Source: Warburgia ugandensis
Taxonomy: Eukaryota; Streptophyta; Magnoliopsida; Canellales; Canellaceae
Assembly (NCBI GenBank): GCA_035236585.1
Contig: CP141131.1
Coordinates: 17,583,103 to 17,647,102 of the forward strand
DNA length: 64,000 bases
Reading direction: 5' to 3'
A program made the position numbers and the translations under genes. Shown here one piece after another: positions 1-12,151 of the stretch. Numbering within the stretch: the stretch's first letter is position 1; each line of letters starts with the position of its first letter. Below the pieces are notes generated by a model. That model ran no database searches. It worked only from the letters and a program-made list of their open reading frames with translations, and had not been told where the DNA came from.

Positions 1-2
1 TA

Positions 3-203
3 ATTGAACAAACATTGAATAAGACAGTACCCGAGGGTTCACAAGTGGCTGAGTATTCATTCGAAAAGGGCTTATTCGATTCAATCATACCACGTAATCC
101 TTTGAAAGGTGTTCTAAGTGAGTTATTTCAGCTACACGGTTACTTTCCCTTGAATCAAAATTCAAGTCAAGCACCAGATTCAGTTATTTGTAGCGAACTT
201 TAG
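3..203 (+). pseudogene. accD: accD 3' end (plastid acetyl-CoA carboxylase beta subunit), fragment
   Basis: The frame enters from the left edge and ends at TAG 201-203. The C-terminal residues, including TVPEGSQ, GLFD and FPLNQNSSQ, are those of plastid AccD, the carboxyltransferase beta subunit of the prokaryotic-type acetyl-CoA carboxylase that makes malonyl-CoA for fatty-acid synthesis. Only about 66 codons lie in the window. psaI follows at 824 as in the plastome. Whether the part left of the window is complete cannot be seen; inside a nuclear insertion it is presumed non-functional. Confidence 0.85.
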
Positions 204-823
204 TTCATCGGAATCAAAGTAAAAAAAAAAAAAAAAGGAAAAAAGAAGAAGAAGAATAGAGTTTTCTTTGGTGACATAACTTCTATAGTCAGAATCAGAA
301 GTCTCGGATGATTACTTTTTTCTCTAGATCTATTTTTTATCCTACCTTATTCATGATTAGTAATTAGGAACCCTCTATCAAGAGGAGAAAAGAGTGAATG
401 CTTCCTTTCGCGTAATAGATTTAGGAAAAGCAAAAGAATTTTATGTCCCCCTCTTACCTACCTTACATAGAGAATAACGAAAATCCATAATAGAATAATC
501 GAATACAAATAGAAATGTTGTATATTTCTATATCTTCCGAGAACCACCATTTTTTACTATGAATTTTTATCGTATTCTAACGAATTTTTCAGGAACTTGT
601 AAGAAACTCCTTATTCTCTTTATTAGAAGATAAGAGCAAGGAACAAGAATAATAAAGCAGATTATCATATATTTCTTGTAGAAATATGAATAGGTACACT
701 TATTTAGTTCTACATTCCTTGCACTTAGTATATAATTATATACTTCTAATACTTCTAATAGATAGACTTATCATAAGATATCTTTTATAACAGGTACAAA
801 TATTAAATCAAGGCACCTATTTT

Positions 824-934
824 ATGACAGATCTCAACTTACCCTCTATTTTTGTGCCTTTAGTGGGCCTAGTATTTTCGGCAATTGCAATGACGTCTTT
901 ATTTCTTCATGTTAAAAAAAACAAGATTGTTTAG
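824..934 (+). CDS. psaI: psaI, photosystem I subunit VIII, intact copy inside plastid-derived insertion
   Basis: ATG 824 to TAG 932-934 encodes exactly 36 residues, the usual length of PsaI, a single-span thylakoid membrane subunit of photosystem I. It begins [17 protein letters not shown], has one hydrophobic helix and ends KKNKIV, all typical of the family. The frame is too short for most gene finders. It sits between accD and ycf4 as in plastomes. In nuclear DNA it has no visible promoter or transit peptide, so it is probably silent although intact. Confidence 0.85.
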   Translation: MTDLNLPSIFVPLVGLVFSAIAMTSLFLHVKKNKIV

Positions 935-1355
935 ATCCGCTGGGATCAAATCTAAACAATTTATTTCAACATTTGGACTTGGATCATAATACAGATATCT
1001 ATGTAGTGGAATATGGTACAACATGTGGCTACCTTCGAACACAAATAACAAATAAAAAGTTATGCATGCAGATACATGATATATGGATAAATGCATGTAT
1101 ATGCAGGTATAGCTATTTTAAATTGGCGGATATCTGAAATAGAAAGTCAATGTATCTATATGTTATGTAGATAGACATAAAGGACCATATGAAGGGGATG
1201 TTATTATTTTGTATCTAACCAATTCGATGAATTACTCCTAAGGGTTCACATCATAATAGTGTTAGTTGATGAGAGTTACTTCGGGAGCAAAAAAAGTAAA
1301 GTCAAATTCATTTGGCTTATTCTCTCAATTCCAATAGAATGCAACTGGATCTAGT

Positions 1356-1685
1356 ATGAACTGGCGATCAGAACATATATGGATAGAACTTATAACGGGG
1401 TCTCGAAAAACAAGTAATTTCTACTGGGCCTGTATTCTTTTTATAGGTTCACTAGGATTCTTATTGGTTGGAACTTCCAGTTATCTTGGTAGGAATTTGA
1501 TATCTTTATTTCCATCTCAGCAAATCATTTTTTTTCCCCAAGGGATCGTGATGTCTTTCTATGGGATCGTAGGTCTGTTCATTAGTTCCTATTTGTGGTG
1601 CACAATTTCGTGGAATGTAGGTAGTGGTTATGATCGATTCAATAGAAAAGAGGAAGTAGTGTGTATTTTTCGTTGGGGATTCCCT
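1356..1685 (+). pseudogene. ycf4: ycf4 5' part (photosystem I assembly factor), truncated
   Basis: ATG 1356 starts [18 protein letters not shown], the standard Ycf4 N-terminus, followed by the two membrane spans and the stretch [12 protein letters not shown]...FRWGFP. Family identity ends at about residue 110 of the usual ~184, where the frame runs into unrelated sequence and stops at 1761-1763. Ycf4 is a thylakoid membrane factor for photosystem I assembly. The cut marks the right border of the plastid insertion; the missing C-terminal part makes this copy non-functional. Confidence 0.88.
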
Positions 1686-2159
1686 GACTTTCTTCGTTCA
1701 TGCCTTTCTTCATTCATCAAGTTTCATTTCACTCACGATTTATCTCATAATCACATTTACTAGAAGTCATTTCTACATTAGCAACATATGTTTCAAATTC
1801 CAAACAACTCACTTCATGTAAGATTATTATGTCAAAATTATCCTCTTCGTGATCATTGTAGATAGCATAAAATCCTTCTTCTTCATAATCTTTGATTAAT
1901 CTCTCGATATAATTCGTTGTACATAATAGTCACTACATCCAAATTTCAAGGTTTTAAGGTTTAATTAGGTGTCCTTTGAAAGGCCAATTATGTGGGACCC
2001 CAACATGAATTCTTTTTTTAATTTGCATTTATTAAAAATTTATTCATAATCATTTGAATTGGAATTTAAAAACTAGAGTTATTATAGGATGTCACCTTAT
2101 GATCCTTACATATTAATCTTTTAGTATTTCCAAGTAGAAAAATGTCTATATGGGATTTA
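1686..2159. other. Unassigned spacer right of the plastid junction
   Basis: AT-rich sequence with no convincing coding potential on either strand and no recognised repeat. It lies between the plastid insertion and the RTE-type LINE fragment and could be the decayed remainder of that LINE. Confidence 0.4.
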
Positions 2160-2780
2160 TAGTCCACTTTTAAAGGTTAAGAAGCGTTCATCCCTCTTCT
2201 CATATTATTCGTTTACTATAGTTAGGTTATATGCCAAAGCAAAATCAAGGATAAGTTTTTCCATTTTATTTCTTTCTTCAATACCATACCATCCATGTAC
2301 CTTATTATATCCTTCTTTTTCTTTTCCTACATGACTATTAAAGTTTGCTCCTATAAGTATCCTCCTTATGCTATGAATTTCTTACATAGCTGCCTCCATA
2401 TCTTCTTAATCTCTTGATTCCATCTTCTAACCCTGTTTGTGGTGCGTATGTACTTATAACATTTATGGTTTTCACTCCCAAAGCAAGTTTTATTAGTATA
2501 ATTTTATCACTGGTTCTTTTAACAGCTACAACTTTATCATCTAACTATTTATTCACTATTATCCCTACCTTATTCTTATTATTTTCTTTTCCTATGTACT
2601 AGAGCTTATACCCATTGATTTCTTTAGTTTTAGTCCCTTTCCACTTAGTTTCGTGTATATAAAGCAATGTTGACTCTTCTACGTTTTATCATATCTACTA
2701 ACTCTAGACTCTTACATGTCAATGTGCTTATATTTCACGTAGTAATACAAATCTTATTCTCTTGAGTTAGCCTATTTACC
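2160..2780 (-). mobile_element. RTE-type LINE fragment, endonuclease domain
   Basis: Read on the minus strand this encodes an apurinic-type endonuclease domain as found in plant RTE-like LINEs, broken by stops. From N- to C-terminus I can follow a NIALYTRN/HETKW-like segment near 2650, an INGYKL...IGKENNKN...VGIIVN segment near 2600, KRTSDKIILIKL and INVISTYAPQTG near 2450-2530, then RILIGANFNSHVGKE and HGWYGIEERN near 2260-2360. The match fades near 2160. No reverse transcriptase part is present, so it is a short dead fragment; its 5' end may extend to about 2900. Confidence 0.7.
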
Positions 2781-5255
2781 AACGTACTTCCCAAACAACG
2801 CAAGAACCCATGCTTATTTCTCACTACACCTGGTTTCTATTGTAGAGTATCTCTTCTAAGGGAACGCTCTTGTTGCCTTGCCTATTCTCCATTGTAGCTA
2901 GGTTCTGATGCGGTGCATCGCTTCTAGGGAACACCCAGTAGTCATTGTCTATTTTCCATTGCATTCGAGATCCAATGCAACCCGTCACTTACAAGGAATG
3001 TCATAGCCTGAGAGAATGTCAAAAATTGATTCATGCATGGGGTTTGCCAAAAGTTTTACTTGCTGACTGGCACCTAATGCAAAACCCTCCTCATTTATCT
3101 AGGCTTGAGATCTACTGCAAGAAAACCATATAGAACTAGAACCGCATAGGAGAAGTTAGATAGGACGAAGCAGATGAAGAAGGGTGGATTGTTAGTATGG
3201 ACGATTTAGAAGATATAATTGGAGGACACGTATGGTTAGACAAGTTTGAGTTCCTTTCTTTATAGTGAACGGAAAGGTTTTATACTTGGGAAATAACAAA
3301 ACAATAAAGGGTGTTAGATAATAAAAATGTACGTATTAATGAGAGAGAATACCGTATCTATTATTTTCTCTGTCCAACTTATAGTCTCATTTCATTCTCT
3401 CTCTCTCTCCAACTTATACTTGCATGTGCACGTGACTTTTCTGAATAATATGGCTGCTAATTGTAGGGTACATGATCCTTTACGTACCACAGTAAACCTT
3501 GTCCTTCTTTTTTCTGGTACATAAAATTTACAAGCAAACACTCATTCACTGTGTTTCAGCGCGGGTGGATGGCTGTGCCGACCAGGGATCATAGCACGGG
3601 GGAGGCACCACTTTACTTTCATGGCTACTAGAAGGTCTTTGGCAACAAACTGGATGTGCAGTTGTCTTGTTGCAAAAGCGTACCTGAAGATTGGATAGCC
3701 ATAAAAAGCAAGCTATAAAAGAAAGAAACCTTCGAGATTTGAGAAAGAAACACCTGGTCCTTCGTTCAGACTTCTGTAAGACATACATTTCTTTGGCGCC
3801 ATAAACATGTGGCACGATTAAGTTATGCATTCTATTGGATGATACATGAAAGGTTCCGTGTTGTCTTGAACAACCCTTGCATTTATAGCCCCCGAACGAA
3901 CTCTGATCATTGATGTCGCATGAGACATTGATGTTGCACGAGGCTGCACATGGACTGCATGTACAAGCGTTGGTGACGAGATTGATGATATAGGTGAAAG
4001 CAAGGAAGGTTCAACGTAGAGTAGAGGAACAAATGGGAATTATAATGATGAAATTTCAGAGTAGATAGGACTACTTGAAAGTGACGAAACAAAGGAAAGT
4101 CTGCATTGTTCTTCCCAAATTTTTGATGAAGTTGAACTTTGATTAACAGTAATGTTACTACCAGCTCTATGGCCTGAGGGAGTAGAGGATGTTAGAACAA
4201 TTTTGTGGTCCTTAACATTTGGAATTCAAAATCCAATTAACATGTGTCATAACTGCCCATGGCAGTTATCCTTGATGGAAGGATAACTGCTATTAACCAC
4301 CATCTCTTAAGGGGTCCCTGATTCAAGCAGAAAACATACCTGTTCTCCGTCATCAAACACTGCTGTTGAATCAGAAGGTCCTTGAGAAAATCTACATCAA
4401 GTCTGCTGCTAATGGCTGGAGGTAAGTTCCTAACAGTTTAAATTTTGCTTCCGCTTAATTTCTGAATATTGTAAACATGTGTAGATTGGTTTACACATCT
4501 GGAATTTGGTTTACAGAGGAACCCCTGCTTGTTTGGAAAATGCATTCCAGCGGTTGACCTTTTTCTCTTCTGAAATCGAAAGTTTGAGAAATTAATTACT
4601 CAGAATGTTCAACTCTATTTTCTTTTTTTCTCAGATGGTGGAAATACAAACAATCAAAACTATGATTAAACGATACGTAAGTGTATTGGGACTGTAGATG
4701 AGCAGATTGTCTTTTGGGAACTAAGGAATGTTAGTGCATGGCTCACCCATAGCATGGCCTGCGATGTTGACGGTTCGGAATGGGATGATTGAAAAGTTTA
4801 AGTCCTTGTAGTCTTCCGTGGACCTGCTGCTATGTTCCAACCCAAACAATACGCATCCACCAAACAAGATGATCTTTAGTTTTAGGTATTTGTAACACCT
4901 TGTTCATTCTTTGTCTCATCGAATGACTGCGATCCATGGACCACTTGATTCCGTGTGGGGTTACGCACATGCCTAGACATTTTTCGTACCTCTTGACAAA
5001 CCAAAAGTAGACCCTTCCCATGTTTTTCGTGTGCTTATGCCAAAATGGAACCTGCAAGACAATGGCTATGCTAACATTTTTCACTGTCAGGTACGGCTAA
5101 AGCCTCACTAATCACTGCTTTAAGTCCTTGGAGTGGTTTGAGTGGCAAACCTTCGTTGCAGCTTAATCTATTTATATTTTTCTTAAAGCCTTCGATCGAT
5201 GAGGAAGAGATAACGTGACGACGGGCCGAAAATGGCATATGCATTCCTGTAATCT

Positions 5256-5256
<1 letters not shown>
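2781..5256. other. Unassigned region
   Basis: Mixed-composition intergenic DNA. The short open frames on both strands overlap each other and show no recognisable domain. One piece, about 4321-4421, reads as an exon-like open segment ending in a donor-like GGAG|GTAAG and is reported as a finding. No RNA gene was recognised. Confidence 0.35.

Positions 5257-5320
<64 letters not shown>
5257..5320. repeat. (CT)32 microsatellite
   Basis: Sixty-four bases of uninterrupted CT dinucleotide, directly visible. Confidence 0.98.
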
Positions 5321-5323
<3 letters not shown>

Positions 5324-7640
5324 GATATATTATGCTACATATTGATACCAAGAAAAATGAGAAACGGGCTTATTCATCCCTTCAAAATGGTAATGCCTAA
5401 AATCTCATCCGATGGGTACCTCTAAAATGGCCATGTTCTAGCTGAAATGTGGGCAGTGTTAACAGAAATACTCACTCCTAGAATACCGCCAACATTTCAG
5501 CTGGAGGAGACCACCTTAGAGGTGCCCATTAGATGAGATACTTGGCAAGCCGATTTAGGGAAACGTGAATTCCATGAATGGCTTGGACGATAAAAAAAGT
5601 GGACTGGCTTCTCATTTTTCTAGCTCCCTCGTGCCACCCAAATGTAGGACATATATCCCATGTGTGTAAATGTCTGTTGCCGTAATGAGTAAATTTAATT
5701 TGATTCAAAGCTTCCTAGCACAGTGGGGCAAGGGAGAGTTTCGGGTGATTAAGACCCAAGATTACTTGGGTGATTAAGGTTCTGGATGGTATAGCCTCCT
5801 TAAATCTCGAGAAAAGGAGTAAATTTTGATTAATTAATTGATTATTTGATGATGTGGCTAGCTAAGAAGGTGGAAGTGGGATCGAGATTTGGAGATCTGA
5901 AACTTCCTTCTTCTTAGCCTGTCTTGGTTTAGCCATGACCCCAAATGCTCAAAACGTTGCTGAAAGCCTTCTAGTGTAGTTGGTATGTTTGGTTGGAGGT
6001 TTGAGGTGGCACTTTCTCACAGATTTAGGAATTTGGATAGCAGATTCTAGGGTTTATAATTCTTTGCTCTAAAACAGGGCCCAAAATGTTCTTGGTGGAT
6101 GGCTAATCTGAGATTCCGAAATAGGGCCTGAAAAGATGAACGATTTGGAAAATGAAAATCTGGCTTCCTTGCACCTTTGAGCGGACCCTAGCCGTCGATC
6201 TAATCTACTCCTATGGTAACCACATAATTTCCCCCGTCTCTCGATCGAGATTAAATGATCCCCAGGAAGTTAAGGACATACTGTACGGAACGTTAAATGG
6301 CGCAGACGGGAGTCATATGCTGGAGATCCTTATGGATGGCTCAAAAGTTTTCAGAGCACAACCCTCCGTTTTAGTCCTCACAACAGTGAATGCTAGGGTC
6401 ACTAAATGAATGACATGTTGCGGTCCGGTCTAAATTATCCAATATGGATGGTTTAGATCGTCCATTTCCCCCCATTTGTACTTCCTAACTGTCTCTTGCA
6501 GTACATGGATCTACTGCCGTAACATGTCTCTTCTCCACCCTCTTTCTCTCTGTATCATGTACAGACCGACGGTGGCAAGAACAGTTTCCACCTTCCCACC
6601 AATTAAGTAGTCTGTTAATTTGTATTCCACAAAAGAACAGTTTCTGGATATCTTGATATGGTTGTTGAAGTGGAAGCATATAACTGCCTTGGCAGATAAG
6701 AATGCAATTTGGTCTAGCGGCACAGAATTGAATGGGAAAAGCTGCTGTTTTTTCTTGTTGACATATTTGCTGACGAATTGCTCATACATCTCGCTCGCCC
6801 TTCTGGATCGTGCCTCTTAGCTGAATTTTCCTTACCCAAACTATTTAAATGTAGACATTCTTCTCAACATTTCCACGGTCCAACATTTGAAATTCTGCAG
6901 AACTTTTCGTAGAAGGAAGACCAAAATGTCTGACCTTCACCCACGATGGTGACTGTTTTTCTTGAAAAATAGATAATATATTCGAATTGTATAAGCCACT
7001 ATGGATGACTGCCAAACAGATTAGCTGACCAAGAAGGACGGACCAAATCTCCCTCTCCTTTGAGGACCCTCTATTGATATCTATATATATTGGAAATGGG
7101 TCCCTATGTGTTCCCAAGTATGTGATTAGTAACATTTGCAGGTGACTGTGTGACTACCTAATCACATCGACTAATGGTTAGGTCCACCTGCGATAAACTA
7201 GGCCAAGGGCCTATCAGTGGTTGATCTGGCTTTTGCACTAGTGATCCAGTTGTGGAAGAAATTAGATAAACATGCTAGAATCAACCACAGATGGGTCCCA
7301 TATTTAAAGTATGATACTTTTCAGTGACTTCCTCTTGAGGTCTCTGAACATTCATCTAAGACCTTATAGTTCTTGCATTATGTTGTAGTGACATTACTGA
7401 TAAAAATGGCAAACCTAATTGCGACTTTGGGTGACCCCTGCAATAAGCCAGATGATGATGTAAATGGGGTAGGTCGAATCATAGAGTTTCAACTAGGTGA
7501 CGGCCAAGGGTTACAATAATTTCAATTAATTTTCTTTAACCTTACAATTTATGATTATTAATCTGACGTAAGACAATTTTTATCTTGTCGCATTGCTGAT
7601 AAACAAATAGTAAATGTCATTTCTTTGGGTACCAAACAAG
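5321..7640. other. Unassigned region upstream of ACS
   Basis: No gene or transposon was recognised. Scattered open frames, for example 6152-6409 plus and 6511-6789 minus, match nothing known to me and overlap frames on the other strand. Confidence 0.35.
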
Positions 7641-8560
7641 TATCTTTAATTCCCTCTGTTGCATGCATGGGGCCCAAATTTACTTGGCATTGCCCTTGGC
7701 GATGAGCCAAAAGCCATGTAAGGCTTGTAATCCTTCCAGCCAAGGTCAGTTTAGAAATCCATCCATGCCTTCAAATAGGTTAACACTGCGCCCGACCACA
7801 TTAACAGTTCAATTTGAGTACATATTTTTAATGCTCCTTTACCTACTGCTTGTACCAAATTGCATATTCATGACGATTTGGTCAAGTTTCATTGTCTCAC
7901 TAATGAGAAAGCTACCAAATTGCATTGTCTCACTAATAGGAAAGCCCATGGTCCAAGGTCAACATGAAAGTTTTTTTGACTTAGGGTTAGTGAATCAAAT
8001 ATTTGGATGGTTTCGATCAATATTGCCCATGGCATAGATTGGTTTCTTCAGCAGGCTTATAAATTTATAGGCAAGCAAGCATGTATGTAGGATCAGTGAA
8101 TGAGTCTGACATTTTGTTGTCAAAAAGTCGAGCCCCATGTGTGTGGGATCGGTGAATCGATCTGTGGACACGTTTTTCCTACTCCTAGCAACAAACAAGG
8201 GAAGAAAATGGTGAGAGAGAAATCAGAACAATTTTATGGTGAAAAAGTCCAGCAGCCCGGTTTCAACCTTCCTTCCTAGAGTCCAGAAGGCAGCTGGATT
8301 CTGCCACTTTTCAGAGAACCTTCGTAATTTTCTGCTAAGGACCCCTCGCGTGATAGATTAATACCCTCTCTCTCTCCCCACACTTTGCACATAAGAAAAG
8401 TACGTTTTGAACGCGTATAAGGGTCTTAATTCTGAACCCTCTATATATACCCGTTGGTTTCCCTCCATCTCTACCGGTACTCGAACATTCAGATTCATTG
8501 GAACACTCCTGTTCTCTGGTTTCTCAATCTCTCCGTTCTCTTTTCTTTCCGAAATTTCAA
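7640..8560 (+). promoter_or_regulatory. ACS promoter region, shared with the downstream pseudogene
   Basis: The stretch aligns by eye with about 40290-41260 upstream of the ACS pseudogene. Examples are GCATTGCCCTTGGCGATGA near 7690 against GCATTGCTCTTGGTGATGA near 40333, and GGTGAAAAAGTCC near 8239 against the same string near 40836. The duplication therefore carried roughly 0.9 kb of upstream sequence. Pyrimidine-rich tracts near 8370 and 8465 lie close to the start. Individual binding sites were not assigned. Confidence 0.6.
8442..8449 (+). promoter_or_regulatory. Putative TATA box of ACS
   Basis: TATATATA within CTCTATATATACC, about 112 bases upstream of the ATG at 8561. That spacing leaves an 80-90 base pyrimidine-rich 5' UTR, ordinary for a plant gene. 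Transcription start not tested. Confidence 0.6.
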
Positions 8561-11302
8561 ATGGCTCTGCTGTCTAAGATTGCAACAAACGACGGCCATG
8601 GCGAAGGCTCAATTTACTTCGACGGATGGAAGGCTTACGACAGTGATCCATACCACCCAACGCAAAACCCTCACGGAGTTATTCAAATGGGACTTGCTGA
8701 AAATCAGGTTTCTACTTCGATCTCTTTCCTCTTTAACCTCAATTGCATTTTTACCAGGTTGAGTAAACGTGGATTGTTAAATGTTTCTGTTTTCGTGCAG
8801 CTTTCCTTCGATCTAGTCGAAGAATGGATTAAGGAAAACCCGGAGGCCTCCATTTGCACCGCGGAAGGGATTTCGAAATTCAGGGATACTGCAATTTTTC
8901 AGGATTATCACGGCTTGCCTGCTTTCAGAAATGTACGGAGCCAGCTTTCTTGACTTTTCGGTATTTCTTTTGTAGTGTTAAGAAAAAGCACAGAAGGGCT
9001 AGTCCGGTGCACGAAGTTCTCGTGTATGCTCGGTCTAAGGAAGGAGAGCACCACTAGGGCCTATAGTAGTAGCCTTACCTTATTTTTCCAAAAGGCTGAT
9101 CGTGAATAGCAGTATCATCATTGTTACTGATTAGTAGGTTTTCCTGCCACTGATAGCGGGCTAACAGACTACTATCAAAATCAGGAAACAATATAAAGGG
9201 TACTTATCGGCAGTATGTTATACAATTAGTAGGGAACTAGTAAATACATTATTTGGGCGAATTGGGTGAAATTTGGGCTACCGTGGGTAAAATGCTTAAT
9301 CAGAACTTCTTTTGAATGTTGGTCACACGCACCCATGACCCACCTCGATCCCGTGACGGAGCACAGTAGAGGCTCTTTCTTGCGGCACTGCTTTAGACGG
9401 CCTTTGCTCAATACACAAAATTAGATCTGTATATCTAATTAAGTTGGGTCCATAGTGGATCTTTGCCTTTGATCAATTTGATTAATGTTGGTTGTTTTAT
9501 ATTACAGTCGCAACTGAAATATCTGACCATTATATGGATGTTTAATGTGCAGGCAATAGCTAACTTTATGGGCAAAGTGAGAGGAGGAAAAGTCAAGTTC
9601 GACCCAGAGCGGATTGTTATGAGCGGTGGAGCCACCGGAGCAAATGAAACGATAATGTTCTGTCTAGCAAATCCTGGCGACGCCTTTTTGGTTCCGACTC
9701 CTTATTATCCAGGGTAATTTCCTTTCCCTTTTTGCACGAGAAAGATTTTTCCTTCTATATTAAGAATAACTCATATAATATATGGTTGAGACTAAATGCT
9801 CAAGTATCAAAGCTATTTCACCTTCCACGCCAATAAGAGAAAATAAATGCAAATTTTGAAATGTTTATAAAATTATACCCCATCTTACCCATCGTGAATA
9901 CATTGGATCAACATCAAGGGAACCGCTACTGGCTGAAAGGTCAACTATGAAAATTATTTGGATGACTTTCATCTCTCTTGCTAGTTGTAATGTGGTTCAG
10001 TGGTGGGTTCCGCCGGTATTGAAAATGACCATTTTTGTTTTGAAAATTGAGACGTCTATGATTTGAAGACCCTATACATAGGCGACAGAAATGACATCAC
10101 CTGATTTGTTTTGCTTGTTCGTGGGCCTTGACGTGTATTTTCAATGGATTTCCACACGACACAAAATTTTGGAGCAAAGAAACGGAGAGAACCAAATTGT
10201 AGAATATCCTCTTCTGGAACTCATGCTAATTCTCTCTAATTTGATCAATAGACACGATACACCGTTTTATCAGATCCTGTTCTATCAACTGTTGCTCATA
10301 GATTTGTCATTCAATTGCAGATTTGATCGAGACTTAAGTTGGCGGACAGGAGTACAACTACTCCCAATCATTTGCGAGAGCTCTAACAACTTCAAGATCA
10401 CAAGACCAGCACTAGAAGTAGCATATGAGAAAGCCCGACAAGCGAACATCAAAGTGAGAGGGGTTCTCATAAACAACCCTTCGAATCCATTGGGAACCGT
10501 CTTAGATAAGGACACCCTTAAAAACATTGTCAGCTTCATCAACGAGAAGAACATCCATTTAGTCTGCGATGAGATCTATGCTGCAACCGTCTTTAACCGT
10601 CCAGCATTTGTAAGTGTCTCCGAGATAGTAAAGGAAGATAACAAGTGCAATCGGGATCTCATCCACGTTGTATATAGCTTGTCGAAGGATATGGGGCTAC
10701 CAGGTTTTAGGATTGGTATAATTTACTCATACAATGATGCTGTGGTGAATTGTGCTCGTAAGATGTCAAGCTTTGGTCTAGTATCAACACAAACTCAACA
10801 CCTAATAGCGACTATGCTCTTAGACGATGAGTTTGTCAAGAAGTTCGTAGCAGAGAGTGCTAGAAGGCTAGCGGCAAGGCACAACATCTTTACATTGGGA
10901 CTTGCTCGTGTAGGGATAAATTGTTTGATGAGCAATGCAGGTCTGTTCTGCTGGATGGACTTGAGACCACTCTTGAAAGAGGCGACTCTGGAGGCGGAGA
11001 TTGCATTATGGCACATAATAATACGTGATGTTAAGCTTAACGTATCACCAGGTTCTTCTTTCCACTGCTCGGAGCCTGGTTGGTTTCGGGTTTGCTTCGC
11101 TAACATGGACGATGAGACCATGAGTGTGGCTCTTGAAAGAATTCGGGCATTTGTATCTCATGCTCATGAGGCCACCCCATTGGTAAAGAAACAACTTCGG
11201 CAACGAAGTCTTCGAGTAAGCTTGTCGTTTGGAAGATGCGAGGATGTTACCCTTACTCCGCGTCTAATGACGCCTCACTCACCTCTTCTTCGCTCATCGT
11301 AA
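8561..11302 (+). CDS. ACS: 1-aminocyclopropane-1-carboxylate synthase (ACS), four exons
   Basis: Joined exons 8561-8707, 8801-8932, 9553-9713 and 10321-11302 give 473 residues and TAA 11300-11302; all three introns are GT-AG. The enzyme is a cytosolic PLP-dependent fold-type I enzyme converting S-adenosylmethionine to ACC, usually the rate-limiting step of ethylene synthesis. Visible family residues: E47 in GLAENQ, Y85 in FQDYHGLP, N202 in [10 protein letters not shown]230 and Y233 in [10 protein letters not shown], the PLP lysine K269 in [13 protein letters not shown], and R403 in EPGWFRVCF. The C-tail has an RSLRVSLSF segment and three S/T-P sites (LTP, MTP, HSP), resembling type I ACS tails that CDPK and MAPK phosphorylate; that class is inferred. 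Length and the three-intron structure fit the family. A long open frame starting at 10091 reads through intron 3 and is not the exon start. It appears functional. Confidence 0.95.
8995..9098 (-). mobile_element. Au-type SINE fragment in ACS intron 2
   Basis: The sequence GTCCGGTGCACGAAG followed by AAGGAAGGAGAGCACC and GGGCCTATAGTAG matches the 3' half of the SINE copies at 48.9 kb and 63.5-63.9 kb, in minus orientation. The tRNA-like 5' half is missing. It lies wholly inside intron 2 and does not affect splice sites. Confidence 0.6.
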
Positions 11303-11480
11303 TCAGTCGAAATGCATACAGTCTAAAATTCAAGGGTTGTTATGTGTCTGAGCTGACCCCCTTAATGCACACTTTTTATTCTTTCCTTTATAGTACACCC
11401 TAGTTGTCATTTTTTCCATCTTTGCATGTGACCATGTCCGAAGGGGCTAATTAGTTGTTTGGATAAGAGGTGAATAAGCA

Positions 11481-11486
11481 AATAAA
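11481..11486 (+). terminator. Putative poly(A) signal of ACS
   Basis: AATAAA in AAGCAAATAAAAG, about 180 bases past the stop codon. The same context recurs 3' of the ACS pseudogene (48603-48608), so it was part of the duplicated unit. Use as a cleavage signal is inferred. Confidence 0.45.
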
Positions 11487-12151
11487 AGGAAAGGAGAGTG
11501 ACATTCTTCTACTTTCTGACGTACGGGAAAAAGTTGTTCTATTTTCTGTTGCTTTTGGCAAGGAATTTCAGGGGTAAAAAATGTTTGTATCTGGATTCTC
11601 TCTCCCTCTCATTCTTTTGTTATCTATTACCTTTGGCAAGGAATTTCAGGATGAAGTGTATTCTCTCTCTCTCTCTCAGGAAATAAACCGGTTTTTATTT
11701 TTACTAATCAAAGCCTTATCTAGTTGATCGTGAGACAATACAAGAAAGCTAAACAAAAAGAAACGCCTGAAGGCTCATTTCAGAGAACTAGCTCATAAAA
11801 TCTTGATCGAAGGTTTGAATTCTGAAAGAGTTTCTACCAACTCCCTCCTTGACTGTCTGATTCACCATTGGCTGATCTCGGAACGTAGTTGTTTAACTTC
11901 ATCTTTGGTTGCTGAGGGAGTTGATTTCATTCACCCTGCGAGATTCTCCGAGGTGCTCTGTCTGGCTCTAAATCTATCTAATTGCATTCAATGACTCGTA
12001 CCTTCTCAAATCATTGGTAGTTCCTTCCCTAACAGTCTGAATTTCAATAGTGCTCATGTCAGCAAGGTCTGAAGGCCTGAGTAAGTCAATAACTTAAGCT
12101 CCCTATCATCATGTATTAGACCCCCACAGCCCGCTTGAATGGGTTCTCCTC
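11487..12151. other. ACS 3' flank and spacer
   Basis: Contains a short imperfect direct repeat (CTTTTGGCAAGGAATTTCAGG near 11550 and CCTTTGGCAAGGAATTTCAGG near 11632) with CT-rich tracts. No gene recognised. The first part resembles the 3' flank of the pseudogene near 48640. Confidence 0.4.

Larger units (their letters stand above)
1..1685 (+). other. Plastid DNA inserted in the nuclear genome (NUPT)
   Basis: The order accD 3' end, psaI, ycf4 5' part, all on the plus strand, is the conserved gene order of angiosperm plastid genomes, and the AT-rich spacers between them (204-823 and 935-1355) look like plastid spacer. Similarity stops inside ycf4 after the residues RWGFP at about 1685; from there the sequence is LINE debris and other nuclear repeats, so this is a transferred fragment and not plastome. 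The left end lies outside the window. psaI is still an intact frame and ycf4 is open up to the junction, which suggests a fairly recent transfer. An assembly chimera is the alternative; a read spanning 1685 would settle it. Confidence 0.88.

Noticed and set aside
5215..5400. 61-codon frame with a long SL repeat
   Set aside because: Produced by the (CT)32 microsatellite.
10091..10320. Apparent N-terminal extension of the last ACS exon, giving a 403-residue frame from 10091
   Set aside because: It is intron 3 read through. The exon starts at 10321 after TTCAATTGCAG, and joining to 9713 restores the family motif YYPGFDRDL.
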